64,000 nucleotides of DNA from Flavobacteriaceae bacterium (GTDB taxonomy: Bacteria > Bacteroidota > Bacteroidia > Flavobacteriales > Flavobacteriaceae), in NCBI GenBank assembly GCA_947483075.1, contig CANKLE010000001.1:1-64000 (forward strand), written 5' to 3'. Positions within the stretch are counted from its first letter, which is position 1, and each line of letters opens with the position of its first letter. Positions 1-9,437 of the stretch are shown here, in pieces. Below the pieces are notes generated by a model. It saw only the letters and a list, made by a program, of their open reading frames with translations, was not told where the DNA came from and did no database searches. Position numbers and translations under genes: made by a program.

Positions 1-1
1 A

Positions 2-346
2 AAATTAAATAACTGCCCTACTTCACCTAGAAAAATGCGCTTAGTAGCAGACTTGGTAAGAGGTCAGAAAGTGGAAAGAGCTTTAAATATTTTAAGATTT
101 AGCTCAAAAGAAGCTTCAAGAAAATTAGAGAAATTAGTATTATCTGCAATCAACAATTGGGAGCAGAAAAATGCTGAAGGCAATGTTTCAGAAGCAGGCT
201 TATTTATAAAAACAATCACTGTAGATGGTGGAATGATGTTAAAAAGACTTCGTCCAGCTCCACAAGGAAGAGCACACAGAATTAGAAAACGTTCTAACCA
301 CGTTACAATCGTGTTAGGATCAACCGATAACACACAAGCAAATTAA
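2..346 (+). CDS. rplV: 50S ribosomal protein L22 (5' truncated by window edge)
   Basis: L22 binds 23S rRNA and its long beta-hairpin lines the peptide exit tunnel. The frame is open from base 2, giving [12 protein letters not shown] before the first internal ATG at 35, so the true start lies upstream of the window and the ATG at 35 is not the start. The visible 114 residues hold the globular core and the conserved hairpin [17 protein letters not shown] near the C-terminus. Macrolide-resistance changes in this family map to that hairpin. rpsC follows after 5 bp, the normal S10-operon order. Confidence 0.97.
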   Translation, partial: KLNNCPTSPRKMRLVADLVRGQKVERALNILRFSSKEASRKLEKLVLSAINNWEQKNAEGNVSEAGLFIKTITVDGGMMLKRLRPAPQGRAHRIRKRSNHVTIVLGSTDNTQAN

Positions 347-351
347 TTAAG

Positions 352-1104
352 ATGGGACAAAAGACAAATCCAATAGGAAACAGACTTGGGATCATCAGAG
401 GATGGGATTCAAACTGGTATGGTGGAAATGACTACGGGGATAAAATCGCCGAAGACTATAAAATCAGAAAGTACATTCATGCTCGTTTATCAAAAGCTAG
501 TGTATCAAAAGTAATCATCGAGAGAACTTTAAAACTTGTAACCGTTACTATCACTACTGCTCGTCCGGGTATCATTATCGGGAAAGGCGGCCAAGAGGTA
601 GACAAGTTGAAAGAAGAACTTAAGAAAGTTACTGACAAAGAGGTTCAAATCAACATCTTTGAAATCAAAAGACCTGAATTAGATGCTTACTTAGTTGCAA
701 CAAGCATCGCACGTCAAATCGAAAGCCGTATTTCTTACAGAAGAGCGATTAAAATGGCTATTGCTGCCTCTATGCGTATGAACGCAGAGGGTATCAAAGT
801 CTTAATCTCCGGACGTTTGAATGGTGCTGAGATGGCGCGTTCTGAAGGGTTCAAAGAAGGTAGAATTCCTCTATCAACTTTTAGAGCTGACATCGATTAC
901 GCATTAGCTGAGGCACATACTACTTACGGTAGAATGGGTATCAAAGTGTGGATCATGAAAGGTGAAGTTTACGGAAAGAGAGATCTTTCTCCATTAGTAG
1001 GCATGGACAAAAAACAAGCTGCTGGCGGAAAAGGTGGAGATGCACCACGTGGTAAATCAAACTTCAACAAAGGTGGTAAACCGGATGCTCGTAAAAGAAA
1101 GTAA
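352..1104 (+). CDS. rpsC: 30S ribosomal protein S3
   Basis: S3 sits at the mRNA entry channel of the small subunit and contributes to mRNA unwinding. The protein is 250 residues. It has the N-terminal KH type-2 domain with the loop [11 protein letters not shown] at about residues 75-85 and the S3 C-terminal domain ([15 protein letters not shown], then [16 protein letters not shown]). The last 40 residues are a Gly/Lys-rich basic tail, as in other Bacteroidota. It starts 5 bp after rplV and is clearly co-transcribed with it. Confidence 0.98.
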   Translation: MGQKTNPIGNRLGIIRGWDSNWYGGNDYGDKIAEDYKIRKYIHARLSKASVSKVIIERTLKLVTVTITTARPGIIIGKGGQEVDKLKEELKKVTDKEVQINIFEIKRPELDAYLVATSIARQIESRISYRRAIKMAIAASMRMNAEGIKVLISGRLNGAEMARSEGFKEGRIPLSTFRADIDYALAEAHTTYGRMGIKVWIMKGEVYGKRDLSPLVGMDKKQAAGGKGGDAPRGKSNFNKGGKPDARKRK

Positions 1105-1123
1105 ATTTTTAAATTAAAGAAAA

Positions 1124-1549
1124 ATGTTACAGCCTAAAAGAACAAAATACCGTAAGGTACAAAAAGGTAGAATGAAAGGAAATGCACAAAGAGGGCATGA
1201 ACTTTCTAATGGAATGTTTGGAATTAAATCTGTACATGAAGATGGTATGTTCCTAACTTCTCGTCAAATTGAGGCAGCTCGTATTGCAGCTACTCGTTAC
1301 ATGAAGAGAGAGGGACAATTATGGATTAAAATTTTCCCAGACAAACCAATCACAAAGAAACCACTTGAAGTACGTATGGGTAAAGGTAAAGGTGCAGTAG
1401 AATATTGGGCTGCAGTTGTAAAACCAGGAAGAATTATGTTTGAAGTTGGAGGAGTTCCTTTGTCAATTGCAAAAGAGGCCTTGCGTCTTGCAGCACAAAA
1501 GCTTCCAGTGAAAACTAAATTCATCGTTGCTAGAGATTTCGAAGCATAA
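1124..1549 (+). CDS. rplP: 50S ribosomal protein L16
   Basis: L16 organises the A-site and peptidyl-transferase region of the large subunit. The protein is 141 residues, the usual length. The N-terminus [18 protein letters not shown] and the loop [14 protein letters not shown] (about residues 82-95) are family signatures. The arginine in EVRMGKG (R84) corresponds to the position that is hydroxylated in E. coli L16; whether that happens here cannot be seen. It is followed by an unusually long 70-bp gap that contains a hairpin, before rpmC. Confidence 0.98.
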   Translation: MLQPKRTKYRKVQKGRMKGNAQRGHELSNGMFGIKSVHEDGMFLTSRQIEAARIAATRYMKREGQLWIKIFPDKPITKKPLEVRMGKGKGAVEYWAAVVKPGRIMFEVGGVPLSIAKEALRLAAQKLPVKTKFIVARDFEA

Positions 1550-1560
1550 TTTAAATTATT

Positions 1561-1590
1561 ATGAAATGTAGCTTTTTTGCTTCATTACAT
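1561..1590 (+). other. Hairpin in the rplP-rpmC gap
   Basis: ATGAAATGTAGC and GCTTCATTACAT form a 12-position stem with two mismatches around a T6 loop. No U-run follows, so it is not a standard intrinsic terminator. It could be an RNA-processing or translation-regulating structure in the operon mRNA; function is unknown. Confidence 0.5.
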
Positions 1591-1619
1591 CTGACCTTTA
1601 AAAAAAATAGTAAAAACAG

Positions 1620-1811
1620 ATGAAACAATCAGAAATAAACAATCTTTCTGCAGCTGAGTTGCAAGAGAAACTTAGTCAAACTAAGAAAACCTATGCCGAC
1701 CTAAAAATGGCTCATGCTATTTCACCAATTGCTAATCCGCTTCAAATTAGAGCGGTTAGAAAAACAGTTGCGCGTTTGGCTACCGAGTTAACCAATAGAG
1801 AGCAACAATAA
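1620..1811 (+). CDS. rpmC: 50S ribosomal protein L29
   Basis: L29 is a small helical protein at the exit-tunnel rim, next to the docking site for trigger factor and SRP. The protein is 63 residues, as expected. It has the family pattern of an N-terminal helix with [10 protein letters not shown] and a C-terminal helix with [19 protein letters not shown]. It lies between L16 and S17 in canonical order. The start is the first ATG after the hairpin-containing gap. Confidence 0.96.
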   Translation: MKQSEINNLSAAELQEKLSQTKKTYADLKMAHAISPIANPLQIRAVRKTVARLATELTNREQQ

Positions 1812-1828
1812 TTGTATTCTGCGGAAAG

Positions 1829-2086
1829 ATGGAAAAAAGAAATTTAAGAAAAGAGAGAATTGGGGTTGTTACTTCAAACAAAATGGAGAAATCTATTGTT
1901 GTTGCCGAAGTTAGAAAAGTAAAACACCCCTTGTATGGTAAGTTCGTGTTAAAAACAAAGAAATACGTTGCACACGACGAGAAAAACGACTGTAACATTG
2001 GAGATACTGTTAAGATTAGCGAAACGCGTCCGTTGAGTAAAACCAAATGTTGGAGACTAGTTGAAATCATTGAAAGAGCTAAATAA
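1829..2086 (+). CDS. rpsQ: 30S ribosomal protein S17
   Basis: S17 is an OB-fold primary 16S rRNA binder needed early in small-subunit assembly. The protein is 85 residues. Visible signatures are [14 protein letters not shown] at the N-terminus, KHPLYGKF (about residues 31-38) and the C-terminal [17 protein letters not shown], where the conserved SRPLSK-type segment is nearly intact. It lies 17 bp after rpmC and is separated from rplN by only 2 bp, so translational coupling is likely. Confidence 0.97.
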   Translation: MEKRNLRKERIGVVTSNKMEKSIVVAEVRKVKHPLYGKFVLKTKKYVAHDEKNDCNIGDTVKISETRPLSKTKCWRLVEIIERAK

Positions 2087-2088
2087 TT

Positions 2089-2457
2089 ATGGTACAACAA
2101 GAATCAAGACTAAAAGTAGCAGATAACACAGGAGCTAAAGAAGTTTTAACTATCCGTGTTTTAGGAGGTACCAAAAGAAGGTATGCCTCTGTTGGCGACA
2201 AGATTGTAGTATCTATTAAAGATGCCACTCCAAACGGAAACGTGAAAAAAGGAGCAGTATCTACTGCAGTGGTTGTACGAACCAAAAAAGAAGTGAGAAG
2301 AGCTGATGGATCTTATATCCGTTTTGACGACAACGCATGTGTGTTGTTGAACGCGGCAGGTGAAATGAGAGGAACTCGTGTTTTTGGTCCAGTAGCAAGA
2401 GAACTTCGTGAAAAACAATTCATGAAAATTGTATCATTAGCACCAGAAGTGCTTTAA
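2089..2457 (+). CDS. rplN: 50S ribosomal protein L14
   Basis: L14 sits at the subunit interface, contributes to an intersubunit bridge and is the docking site of the silencing factor RsfS in bacteria. The protein is 122 residues, essentially the E. coli length. The start [17 protein letters not shown] and the central signature [15 protein letters not shown] followed by [16 protein letters not shown] are diagnostic. It starts 2 bp after the S17 stop. Confidence 0.98.
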
Positions 2458-2469
2458 TTATTTATACGG

Positions 2470-2784
2470 ATGATAAAGCTAAAGATAAAATCAGGAGATA
2501 CGGTAAAAGTAATTGCTGGAGATCACAAAGGATCTGAAGGTAAAGTTTTACGTGTGTATCGTGAAAAAAACAAAGCGATAGTTGAAGGGGTAAATATGGT
2601 TTCTAAACACACAAAACCTAGTGCCAAAAACCCTCAAGGAGGTATCGTTAAGAAAGAAGCTCCGTTGCATATTTCTAATATTGCGTTAATTGATCCAAAA
2701 TCAAAACAACCTACGCGTGTTGGAGTAAGAGTAGAAGGAGATAAGAAAGTAAGATTTTCAAAAAAATCTAATCAAGTACTATAG
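2470..2784 (+). CDS. rplX: 50S ribosomal protein L24
   Basis: L24 is an assembly-initiating 23S rRNA binder. The protein is 104 residues, with a KOW motif at the N-terminus ([20 protein letters not shown]) and the conserved [17 protein letters not shown] segment at about residues 55-72. Its TAG stop (2782-2784) lies two bases before the rplE start, suggesting coupled translation. Confidence 0.97.
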   Translation: MIKLKIKSGDTVKVIAGDHKGSEGKVLRVYREKNKAIVEGVNMVSKHTKPSAKNPQGGIVKKEAPLHISNIALIDPKSKQPTRVGVRVEGDKKVRFSKKSNQVL

Positions 2785-2786
2785 TG

Positions 2787-3338
2787 ATGGCTTATATACC
2801 TAGACTAAAAGAGGAATACAAGAACAGAGTGATCTCTGCTCTTAAGGAAGAATTCGGTTACAAAAACGTAATGCAAGTTCCAAAATTGGAAAAAATCGTT
2901 GTAAGCCGTGGAGTTGGTGCAGCAGTTTCTGACAAGAAACTAATTGACTATGCTGTAGACGAAATGACCAAAATTACCGGTCAAAAAGCGATAGCTACCA
3001 TATCTAAAAAAGACGTTGCTTCTTTCAAATTGAGAAAAGGAATGCCTATTGGAGCTAAAGTTACTTTGCGTGGAGAAAGAATGTATGAGTTTTTAGATCG
3101 TTTGATCACTTCTGCATTGCCACGTGTGCGTGATTTTAGTGGAATTAAAGCTACAGGTTTTGACGGCAGAGGAAATTATAACCTAGGGGTTTTAGAGCAA
3201 ATCATTTTCCCAGAAATTGATATTGACAAAGTAAATAAAATCTCGGGTATGGATATCACTTTCGTAACCAATGCAAAAACAGACAAGGAAGCTAAATCAT
3301 TATTAGCTGAATTAGGTTTACCTTTTAAAAAGAATTAA
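2787..3338 (+). CDS. rplE: 50S ribosomal protein L5
   Basis: L5 binds 5S rRNA and contacts the P-site tRNA elbow. I take ATG 2787 as the start, which gives 183 residues. A GTG immediately upstream, at 2784, overlaps the L24 stop and would add only one residue. Motifs include [14 protein letters not shown] at about residues 31-44, [12 protein letters not shown] and the C-terminal [20 protein letters not shown]. The order L24-L5-S14 is canonical for the spc operon. Confidence 0.97.
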   Translation: MAYIPRLKEEYKNRVISALKEEFGYKNVMQVPKLEKIVVSRGVGAAVSDKKLIDYAVDEMTKITGQKAIATISKKDVASFKLRKGMPIGAKVTLRGERMYEFLDRLITSALPRVRDFSGIKATGFDGRGNYNLGVLEQIIFPEIDIDKVNKISGMDITFVTNAKTDKEAKSLLAELGLPFKKN

Positions 3339-3341
3339 GAT

Positions 3342-3611
3342 ATGGCTAAAGAATCAATGAAAGCCCGTGAGGTGAAAAGAGAAAAAACGGTAGCGAAGTA
3401 TGCTGAGAAAAGAAAAGCTTTATTAGAAGCTGGCGATTACGAAGGCTTACAAAAATTACCGAAAAATGCTTCACCAGTTCGTTTGCACAACAGATGTAAA
3501 TTAACGGGAAGACCTAGAGGTTATATGCGTCAATTTGGTCTTTCACGTGTTACATTCCGTGAAATGGCAAATAATGGATTGATCCCAGGAGTGAAAAAAG
3601 CCAGTTGGTAA
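3342..3611 (+). CDS. rpsN: 30S ribosomal protein S14 (zinc-free type)
   Basis: S14 helps assemble the 30S head near the A site. The protein is 89 residues, the long form. The C-terminal RNA-binding part reads [20 protein letters not shown], followed by [17 protein letters not shown]. Only one cysteine remains where the short 61-residue form has two CxxC pairs, so this is the C-minus, zinc-independent type. It starts 3 bp after rplE. Confidence 0.97.
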   Translation: MAKESMKAREVKREKTVAKYAEKRKALLEAGDYEGLQKLPKNASPVRLHNRCKLTGRPRGYMRQFGLSRVTFREMANNGLIPGVKKASW

Positions 3612-3628
3612 ACACAAACATGTATTAA

Positions 3629-3667
3629 TTGGTTTAAGGTTCGATTTGAAAAACAATTGAAAACCAA
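3629..3667 (+). other. Hairpin in the rpsN-rpsH gap
   Basis: TTGGTTT (3629-3635) and AAACCAA (3661-3667) form a 7-bp stem that closes a loop with a weaker inner pairing. No U-tract follows. In E. coli, S8 represses the spc operon by binding RNA near rplE, so a structure just upstream of rpsH could be regulatory, but this one has not been compared with the 16S rRNA S8 site. Confidence 0.3.
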
Positions 3668-3685
3668 GACCGCAAAACAATAACT

Positions 3686-4084
3686 ATGTATACAGATCCT
3701 ATTGCGGATTATTTGACTAGAGTTCGAAACGCTGTTGCTGCTAAGCATAAAGTAGTTGAGATTCCAGCTTCTAATCTAAAAAAAGAAATCACAAAGATCT
3801 TATTTGATCAAGGGTATATCTTAAGCTACAAATTTGAGGACTCGACTGTTCAAGGGTCTATCAAAATTGCTTTGAAGTATGATAAAGATACCAAAGAGCC
3901 TGTTATTAAAGATATCCAAAGAATTAGTAAACCAGGTTTACGTAAGTATGCTGGAGCTTCAAACATTCCAAGAATCTTGAACGGATTAGGAATTGCTATT
4001 GTATCTACATCAAAAGGTTTGATGACCGGAAAACAAGCAAAACAATTAAATGTTGGTGGCGAAGTAATTTGCTACGTATACTAA
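3686..4084 (+). CDS. rpsH: 30S ribosomal protein S8
   Basis: S8 is a primary binder of the central domain of 16S rRNA and in E. coli is the spc-operon repressor. The protein is 132 residues. Diagnostic segments are the N-terminal [13 protein letters not shown], the middle [11 protein letters not shown] and the C-terminal [10 protein letters not shown] 74-bp leader with a hairpin precedes it. Confidence 0.98.
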   Translation: MYTDPIADYLTRVRNAVAAKHKVVEIPASNLKKEITKILFDQGYILSYKFEDSTVQGSIKIALKYDKDTKEPVIKDIQRISKPGLRKYAGASNIPRILNGLGIAIVSTSKGLMTGKQAKQLNVGGEVICYVY

Positions 4085-4100
4085 TTTTAAATTCTAAACG

Positions 4101-4643
4101 ATGTCAAGAATAGGTAAAAATCCCGTTGTAATTCCTGCCGGTGTAACTGTTGAAGTTGCAGATGCAGTAATTACCGTAAAAGGAAAATTAGGTCAACTTA
4201 CGCAAGAATACTCTGATGTTACTGTAAAAGTTGAAGATGGTCAAGTCATAGTAGAAAGATCATCTGATCATAAAGATCATAGAGCAAAACACGGATTATA
4301 CAGATCTTTAATCAATAACATGGTTTTAGGCGTATCAGAAGGTTTTACAAAAGAATTAGAATTGGTTGGAGTAGGTTATAGAGCTTCAAACCAAGGTCAA
4401 AAATTAGATTTAGCTCTAGGATTTTCTCACAATATTGTTTTAGAAGTTGCTCCAGAAGTAAAATTGGAAACGATTTCAGAAAAAGGAAAAAACCCAGTCG
4501 TGAAATTAACTTCGTTTGACAAACAATTAGTAGGTCAGGTTGCAGCTAAAATTCGTGGGTTCCGCAAACCAGAGCCTTACAAAGGTAAAGGAGTTAAATT
4601 CGTAGGTGAAGTATTAAGAAGAAAAGCAGGTAAATCAGCTTAA
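4101..4643 (+). CDS. rplF: 50S ribosomal protein L6
   Basis: L6 lies near the sarcin-ricin loop and the GTPase-associated centre. The protein is 180 residues and contains two tandem L6 alpha/beta domains. It begins [14 protein letters not shown]; the second domain ends with [17 protein letters not shown], the family signature. It is 16 bp after rpsH and 11 bp before rplR. Confidence 0.98.
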   Translation: MSRIGKNPVVIPAGVTVEVADAVITVKGKLGQLTQEYSDVTVKVEDGQVIVERSSDHKDHRAKHGLYRSLINNMVLGVSEGFTKELELVGVGYRASNQGQKLDLALGFSHNIVLEVAPEVKLETISEKGKNPVVKLTSFDKQLVGQVAAKIRGFRKPEPYKGKGVKFVGEVLRRKAGKSA

Positions 4644-4654
4644 AAAATAAGAGT

Positions 4655-5005
4655 ATGTCATTAACAAAATCTGAAAGAAGACAGAGAATTAAATTCAGAA
4701 TTAGAAAGATTGTTAGCGGTACTGCTGCAAAACCAAGACTTTCTGTATTCAGAAGTAATAAAGAAATCTACGCACAACTTATTGACGATGTGAACGGAGT
4801 AACTTTATTAGCTGCATCTTCAAGAGAAAAAGAAATAGGAAAAGGTACAAGCGTTGAAGTAGCAAACGCAGTTGGAAAACTCGTTGCAGAAAAAGCGTTA
4901 AAAGCCGGTGTTGAGCATGTAACTTTCGATCGCGGAGGTTATTTATATCACGGTCGTATTAAATCATTAGCAGACGGTGCAAGAACCGCTGGTCTTAAAT
5001 TCTAA
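4655..5005 (+). CDS. rplR: 50S ribosomal protein L18
   Basis: L18 binds 5S rRNA together with L5 and attaches it to the central protuberance. The protein is 116 residues with a basic N-terminal tail ([15 protein letters not shown]), the [19 protein letters not shown] core and the C-terminal [20 protein letters not shown] signature. The next gene, rpsE, starts 6 bp downstream. Confidence 0.98.
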   Translation: MSLTKSERRQRIKFRIRKIVSGTAAKPRLSVFRSNKEIYAQLIDDVNGVTLLAASSREKEIGKGTSVEVANAVGKLVAEKALKAGVEHVTFDRGGYLYHGRIKSLADGARTAGLKF

Positions 5006-5011
5006 TATATT

Positions 5012-5533
5012 ATGTCTAAATACAAAAGCGTAGAATTAGTAAAACCGAGTGGTCTTGAATTAAAAGATCGTTTGGTGAGTGTAAATCGTGTAACTAAAGT
5101 TACAAAAGGAGGTAGAGCTTTTGGCTTTTCTGCTATTGTAGTGGTAGGAGACGAGAACGGCGTGGTAGGTCACGGTTTAGGAAAATCAAAAGACGTTTCT
5201 GAAGCGATTGCCAAAGCGGTAGAAGATGCTAAGAAAAATTTAGTGCGTATCCCATTGAATGGCCAATCTGTTCCTCACGAACAAAAAGGTAAATTTGGTG
5301 GTGCACGTGTATTCTTAATTCCTGCTTCCCATGGTACAGGAGTAATTGCTGGTGGTGCGGTTCGTTCCGTATTAGAATCAGTAGGGATTCACGACGTATT
5401 GTCAAAATCTCAAGGTTCTTCAAACCCACACAACGTGGTAAAAGCAACATTTGATGCCTTATTGCAAATGAGAAGTGCGTACACGGTTGCAAAACAAAGA
5501 GGAATTTCTTTAGAAAAAGTTTTTAAAGGTTAA
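5012..5533 (+). CDS. rpsE: 30S ribosomal protein S5
   Basis: S5 affects decoding accuracy and, with S3 and S4, forms the mRNA entry ring. The protein is 173 residues. The N-terminal double-stranded-RNA-binding fold holds [18 protein letters not shown] and [14 protein letters not shown]. The C-terminal domain holds [19 protein letters not shown]. Spectinomycin-resistance changes in other bacteria lie in the loop around the GGRAF segment, which looks wild type here. Confidence 0.98.
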   Translation: MSKYKSVELVKPSGLELKDRLVSVNRVTKVTKGGRAFGFSAIVVVGDENGVVGHGLGKSKDVSEAIAKAVEDAKKNLVRIPLNGQSVPHEQKGKFGGARVFLIPASHGTGVIAGGAVRSVLESVGIHDVLSKSQGSSNPHNVVKATFDALLQMRSAYTVAKQRGISLEKVFKG

Positions 5534-5544
5534 TACAAGGAATT

Positions 5545-5727
5545 ATGACTAAATTAAGAGTAAAACAAGTTAGAAGCAAAATCAACTGTCCACTTACACA
5601 AAAAAGAGGATTGGAAGCTTTGGGTCTACGTAAAATGGGTCAAGTTGTAGAGCACGAATCAAATTCTGCTATCCTTGGTATGATAAATAAAGTTAAACAC
5701 TTAGTTTCCGTAGAGGAAGTTAACTAA
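5545..5727 (+). CDS. rpmD: 50S ribosomal protein L30
   Basis: L30 is a small large-subunit protein that is absent from some lineages. The protein is 60 residues, the bacterial short form, with [20 protein letters not shown] and [20 protein letters not shown] matching the family. It starts 11 bp after rpsE and 11 bp before rplO, the canonical spc position. Confidence 0.96.
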   Translation: MTKLRVKQVRSKINCPLTQKRGLEALGLRKMGQVVEHESNSAILGMINKVKHLVSVEEVN

Positions 5728-5738
5728 CAATAACAGGT

Positions 5739-6191
5739 ATGAATTTAAGTAACTTACAACCTGCTGAAGGTTCTACACACAATCAAAACAAACGATTGGG
5801 TAGAGGAGAAGGTTCTGGAAAAGGTGGCACTGCTGCAAGAGGCCACAAAGGAGCTAAGTCTCGTTCTGGTTATTCTAAAAAGATTGGTTTTGAAGGAGGT
5901 CAAATGCCTTTGCAACGTCGTGTGCCTAAGTTTGGTTTCACAAACATCAATCGCAAAGAATACGAAGGCGTAAATTTAGATACCCTTCAATTATTGGTAG
6001 ATAACGGAATTGTTACCGATACTGTAGATATGTCAGTATACGTAATGAATCGTTTGGCTACTAAAAACGAAATCGTTAAGATTTTAGGAAGAGGCGAATT
6101 GAAAGCCAAATTAAAAGTAGCTGCGCACAAATTTACAGCTACTGCTAAAGCAGCAATCGAAGCGGCTGGTGGTGAAGCGGTAACACTATAA
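5739..6191 (+). CDS. rplO: 50S ribosomal protein L15
   Basis: L15 is a late-assembly large-subunit protein with a long basic N-terminal extension that penetrates the 23S rRNA core. The protein is 150 residues. The extension carries RLGRGEGSGKGGTAARGHKG, followed by FEGGQMPLQRRVPKFGF. The C-terminal globular part ends AAIEAAGGEAV. It lies directly upstream of secY with a 12-bp gap. Confidence 0.98.
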   Translation: MNLSNLQPAEGSTHNQNKRLGRGEGSGKGGTAARGHKGAKSRSGYSKKIGFEGGQMPLQRRVPKFGFTNINRKEYEGVNLDTLQLLVDNGIVTDTVDMSVYVMNRLATKNEIVKILGRGELKAKLKVAAHKFTATAKAAIEAAGGEAVTL

Positions 6192-6203
6192 TTTTATAGA
6201 ACG

Positions 6204-7550
6204 ATGAAGAACTTTTTTGAATCATTAGCCAATGTTTGGAAAATAGAGGAACTTAAAAATAGAATCCTAATTACTTTGGGATTGCTATTGGTGTATCGTT
6301 TTGGTGCACACGTTACTCTGCCAGGTATTGATGCTTCTCAATTAAATAGTTTAGCGGGTCAAACTAAAAATGGTATTGGTTCAATTCTGGATATGTTTAC
6401 CGGTGGTGCATTCTCTAAAGCCTCTGTTTTTGCTTTGGGAATCATGCCTTACATTTCGGCATCTATTGTTGTGCAATTAATGGGGATTGCGATTCCTTAT
6501 TTGCAAAAACTACAAAAAGACGGCGAAAGTGGACGTAAAAAGATCAATCAAATCACCAGATGGTTAACCATCGTGATTACTTTAGTACAAGGACCTGGAT
6601 ACATCTATAACCTATACAGAACGATTCCTGGAAGTGCATTTCTTTTAGGATTTGATTCTGTTGCCTTTTTGTTTTCCTCGGTATTAATCTTAACTACAGG
6701 AACAATATTTGCCATGTGGTTGGGTGAGAAAATCACCGATAAAGGAATCGGAAATGGTATTTCGTTATTAATTATGGTGGGTATCTTAGCACGACTTCCA
6801 CAAGCATTCATTCAAGAATTTACCACTAGAGTAACCAATAATAACGGAGGACCAATGTTGTTGGTTATCGAAATTATTATTTGGTTATTGGTAATTATTT
6901 GTTGTATTTTATTGGTAATGGCTGTTCGTAAGATCCCTGTTCAATATGCCCGTAGAACAACTACCGGCGATTTTGAGCAAGACATGATGGGAGGCAATAG
7001 ACAATGGATTCCATTGAAACTAAATGCTTCGGGAGTTATGCCAATCATTTTTGCACAAGCGATTATGTTTATTCCTGCTGCCTTGGCTGGTTTGTCTCAA
7101 TCGGAGACTTCTCAAAGCATTGCCGGCGCATTCAGTGATATATTTGGTTTTTGGTATTGTTTAGTTTTCGCTTCGTTGATCGTAATTTTTACGTTCTTCT
7201 ACACGGCGATCACAGTTCCTACAAACAAAATGGCCGATGATTTAAAAAGAAGCGGTGGTTTTATTCCGGGGATTCGTCCTGGAGTAGAAACTTCTGATTT
7301 CTTAGATAGAATAATGTCTTTAATTACATTCCCAGGCTCCTTATTCTTGGCTTTGATTGCTGTGTTCCCAGCGATTGTAGTTAATGTATTTGATGTGCAA
7401 CAATCATGGGCTATGTTTTTTGGAGGAACTTCTTTGATAATTATGGTGGGTGTTGCGATTGATACAATCCAACAAATCAACTCATACTTATTGAACAAGC
7501 ATTATGATAGTTTGATGAAAAGCGGTAAAAACAGAAAAGCACTAGCTTAA
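6204..7550 (+). CDS. secY: Preprotein translocase channel subunit SecY
   Basis: SecY is the pore of the Sec translocon in the inner membrane and works with SecE, SecG and SecA. The protein is 448 residues with about ten hydrophobic segments. Family signatures include the first transmembrane segment plus the [10 protein letters not shown] periplasmic region, [13 protein letters not shown] near residue 180, [18 protein letters not shown] near residue 270 and [13 protein letters not shown]. It lies at the end of the spc block. infA follows 4 bp downstream, with no adk or map gene between them. Confidence 0.98.
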   Translation: MKNFFESLANVWKIEELKNRILITLGLLLVYRFGAHVTLPGIDASQLNSLAGQTKNGIGSILDMFTGGAFSKASVFALGIMPYISASIVVQLMGIAIPYLQKLQKDGESGRKKINQITRWLTIVITLVQGPGYIYNLYRTIPGSAFLLGFDSVAFLFSSVLILTTGTIFAMWLGEKITDKGIGNGISLLIMVGILARLPQAFIQEFTTRVTNNNGGPMLLVIEIIIWLLVIICCILLVMAVRKIPVQYARRTTTGDFEQDMMGGNRQWIPLKLNASGVMPIIFAQAIMFIPAALAGLSQSETSQSIAGAFSDIFGFWYCLVFASLIVIFTFFYTAITVPTNKMADDLKRSGGFIPGIRPGVETSDFLDRIMSLITFPGSLFLALIAVFPAIVVNVFDVQQSWAMFFGGTSLIIMVGVAIDTIQQINSYLLNKHYDSLMKSGKNRKALA

Positions 7551-7554
7551 TTTT

Positions 7555-7770
7555 ATGGCAAAACAATCAGCAATAGAACAAGACGGATCAATTATTGAAG
7601 CATTGTCTAATGCGATGTTCCGAGTTGAATTAGAAAACGGGCATATTGTAATTGCTCATATATCTGGCAAAATGCGCATGCATTACATCAAGTTATTACC
7701 TGGTGATAAAGTGAAGCTAGAAATGAGTCCTTACGATTTGTCAAAAGCAAGAATTACTTATAGATATTAA
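7555..7770 (+). CDS. infA: Translation initiation factor IF-1
   Basis: IF-1 occupies the A site of the 30S subunit during initiation. The protein is 71 residues, a single OB fold. It matches the family closely: [20 protein letters not shown], then [20 protein letters not shown] and [22 protein letters not shown]. It sits between secY and rpmJ, a common arrangement. Confidence 0.98.
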   Translation: MAKQSAIEQDGSIIEALSNAMFRVELENGHIVIAHISGKMRMHYIKLLPGDKVKLEMSPYDLSKARITYRY

Positions 7771-7840
7771 AAAGCAATTCGTACTAAGTTAAAGCCATAC
7801 AGTTTCAAACTTATTACTTAAAGCTAAAAGCTAAACTAAA

Positions 7841-7957
7841 ATGAAAGTAAGAGCATCAGTTAAAAAAAGAAGCGCCGAGTGCATTATTGTACGAAGAAAA
7901 GGCAGATTATACGTAATCAACAAAAAGAATCCTAGATTTAAACAACGACAAGGATAA
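7841..7957 (+). CDS. rpmJ: 50S ribosomal protein L36 (zinc-ligand-poor form)
   Basis: This 38-codon gene starts at ATG 7841 and stops at TAA 7955-7957, 2 bp before rpsM. The product begins [14 protein letters not shown] and ends NPRFKQRQG, both diagnostic of L36. The zinc-binding form has three Cys and one His. Here only one Cys (residue 14) remains, and the final His is Phe, so this is a zinc-independent C-minus form. It is a late-assembling large-subunit protein. The 70 bp upstream of it show nothing distinctive. Confidence 0.96.
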
Positions 7958-7959
7958 TT

Positions 7960-8334
7960 ATGGCAAGAATAGCAGGGGTAGATATACCTAAAAACAAAAG
8001 AGGAGTTATCGCTTTAACCTACATCTTCGGAGTAGGTAGAAGTAGAGCTATTGAGATTTTAGAAAAAGCTCAAGTAAGCCAAGATATTAAAGTTCAAGAT
8101 TGGAATGACGAGCAGATCGGTGCAATCCGTGACGCGGTTTCATTTTACAAAATTGAAGGAGAATTGCGCTCAGAAGTTTCGTTAAACATCAAACGTTTAA
8201 TGGATATTGGATGTTACAGAGGTATTCGTCACAGATCTGGTTTGCCATTGCGTGGACAAAGAACAAAGAACAACTCTAGAACAAGAAAAGGGAAAAGAAA
8301 AACTGTTGCGAACAAGAAAAAAGCAACTAAATAA
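7960..8334 (+). CDS. rpsM: 30S ribosomal protein S13
   Basis: S13 lies in the 30S head, contacts L5 across the interface and touches the P-site tRNA with its tail. The protein is 124 residues. It begins [20 protein letters not shown]; the C-terminal tail includes [20 protein letters not shown] followed by a lysine-rich end. It starts 2 bp after rpmJ and opens the alpha-operon gene set. Confidence 0.98.
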   Translation: MARIAGVDIPKNKRGVIALTYIFGVGRSRAIEILEKAQVSQDIKVQDWNDEQIGAIRDAVSFYKIEGELRSEVSLNIKRLMDIGCYRGIRHRSGLPLRGQRTKNNSRTRKGKRKTVANKKKATK

Positions 8335-8342
8335 TAAGTAAT

Positions 8343-8726
8343 ATGGCTAAAGCAACAACAAAAAAACGTAAAGTTATCGTTGAATCAACGGGTGAAGCTC
8401 ATATTAGTGCCACTTTTAACAACATCATCATTTCGTTAACAAACAAAAAAGGTGAAGTTATCGCTTGGTCTTCTGCTGGTAAAATGGGATTTAGAGGTTC
8501 TAAAAAGAACACTCCTTATGCCGCTCAAATGGCCGCTGAAGATTGCAGTAAAGTAGCGTTAGAAGCTGGACTTAGAAAAGTAAAAGTATATGTAAAAGGA
8601 CCAGGAAACGGACGTGAGTCTGCGATTCGTTCTTTGCATAACGGTGGAATTGAAGTTACCGAAATCATTGACGTAACACCAATGCCACACAATGGATGTA
8701 GACCTCCAAAAAGAAGAAGAGTCTAA
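8343..8726 (+). CDS. rpsK: 30S ribosomal protein S11
   Basis: S11 is on the 30S platform near the E site. The protein is 127 residues. Signatures are the N-terminal region followed by [37 protein letters not shown] and the C-terminal [17 protein letters not shown], which is almost universal in bacteria. The gap to rpsD (85 bp) is longer than elsewhere in the operon and contains a possible leader structure. Confidence 0.98.
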   Translation: MAKATTKKRKVIVESTGEAHISATFNNIIISLTNKKGEVIAWSSAGKMGFRGSKKNTPYAAQMAAEDCSKVALEAGLRKVKVYVKGPGNGRESAIRSLHNGGIEVTEIIDVTPMPHNGCRPPKRRRV

Positions 8727-8744
8727 ATTTAATTTATAGTATAA

Positions 8745-8798
8745 CTAGGTAGAACAACGATTATCGGAGGATTAGACCTGAATTCATAATCACTACCT
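8745..8798 (+). promoter_or_regulatory. Possible structured leader of rpsD
   Basis: In the 85-bp gap, CTAGGTAG (8745-8752) can pair with CTACCT (8793-8798), enclosing about 40 nt. In several bacteria S4 represses translation from a structured leader of its operon, so this is a plausible position for such a site. The pairing is short and unconfirmed. Confidence 0.25.
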
Positions 8799-8811
8799 TA
8801 AACAATTTAAA

Positions 8812-9417
8812 ATGGCAAGATATACTGGTCCTAAAACCAAAATCGCCCGTAAGTTTGGCGAAGCAATTTTCGGAGATGACAAATCTTTCGAAAAAAGAAA
8901 TTACCCACCTGGCCAACATGGAATGGCCAAAAAAAGAGGTAAAAAATCGGAATATGCAATCCAGTTAATGGAAAAGCAAAAAGCTAAATATTCTTATGGA
9001 ATTTTAGAAAAACAATTCCGTAATTTATTTGAAAAAGCGTCTGCAACCAAAGGAGTTACAGGTGAAGTGCTTTTGCAGTTATGCGAAGCAAGATTAGACA
9101 ATGTGGTTTTCAGAATGGGAATTGCTCCCTCACGAAGAGGTGCGCGTCAAATCGTTTCTCACCGTCACGTCACTGTAAATGGTGAAGTGGTAAATATTCC
9201 ATCTTACCACTTGAAACCAGGTGATAAAGTTGCTGTACGTGAAAAATCAAAATCTCTTGAAGCTATCGATCGTTCATTAGCCAATTCATCACATGTATAT
9301 GAGTGGATTACTTGGAACAACGATACTAAAGAAGGTGTTTTTGTATCGGTACCTGCAAGATTGCAAATACCAGAAAATATCAAAGAACAACTTATCGTCG
9401 AATTGTACAACAAATAA
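8812..9417 (+). CDS. rpsD: 30S ribosomal protein S4
   Basis: S4 nucleates 16S rRNA 5'-domain assembly and is part of the mRNA entry ring; in several bacteria it is also a translational repressor of its operon. The protein is 201 residues. It shows [16 protein letters not shown] and NYPPGQHG at the N-terminus and the S4 RNA-binding domain ([20 protein letters not shown], then [14 protein letters not shown]). The N-terminal zinc-type cysteines of some S4 proteins are absent. Confidence 0.98.
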   Translation: MARYTGPKTKIARKFGEAIFGDDKSFEKRNYPPGQHGMAKKRGKKSEYAIQLMEKQKAKYSYGILEKQFRNLFEKASATKGVTGEVLLQLCEARLDNVVFRMGIAPSRRGARQIVSHRHVTVNGEVVNIPSYHLKPGDKVAVREKSKSLEAIDRSLANSSHVYEWITWNNDTKEGVFVSVPARLQIPENIKEQLIVELYNK

Positions 9418-9437
9418 TAATTGACTTAGTCGAAATT

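Noticed and set aside
64..333. Open frame on the minus strand inside rplV
   Set aside because: It is a shadow of the L22 coding frame with no recognisable protein features.
2784..2786. GTG as start of rplE
   Set aside because: It overlaps the rplX stop and adds one residue; ATG 2787 directly follows and is the usual start.
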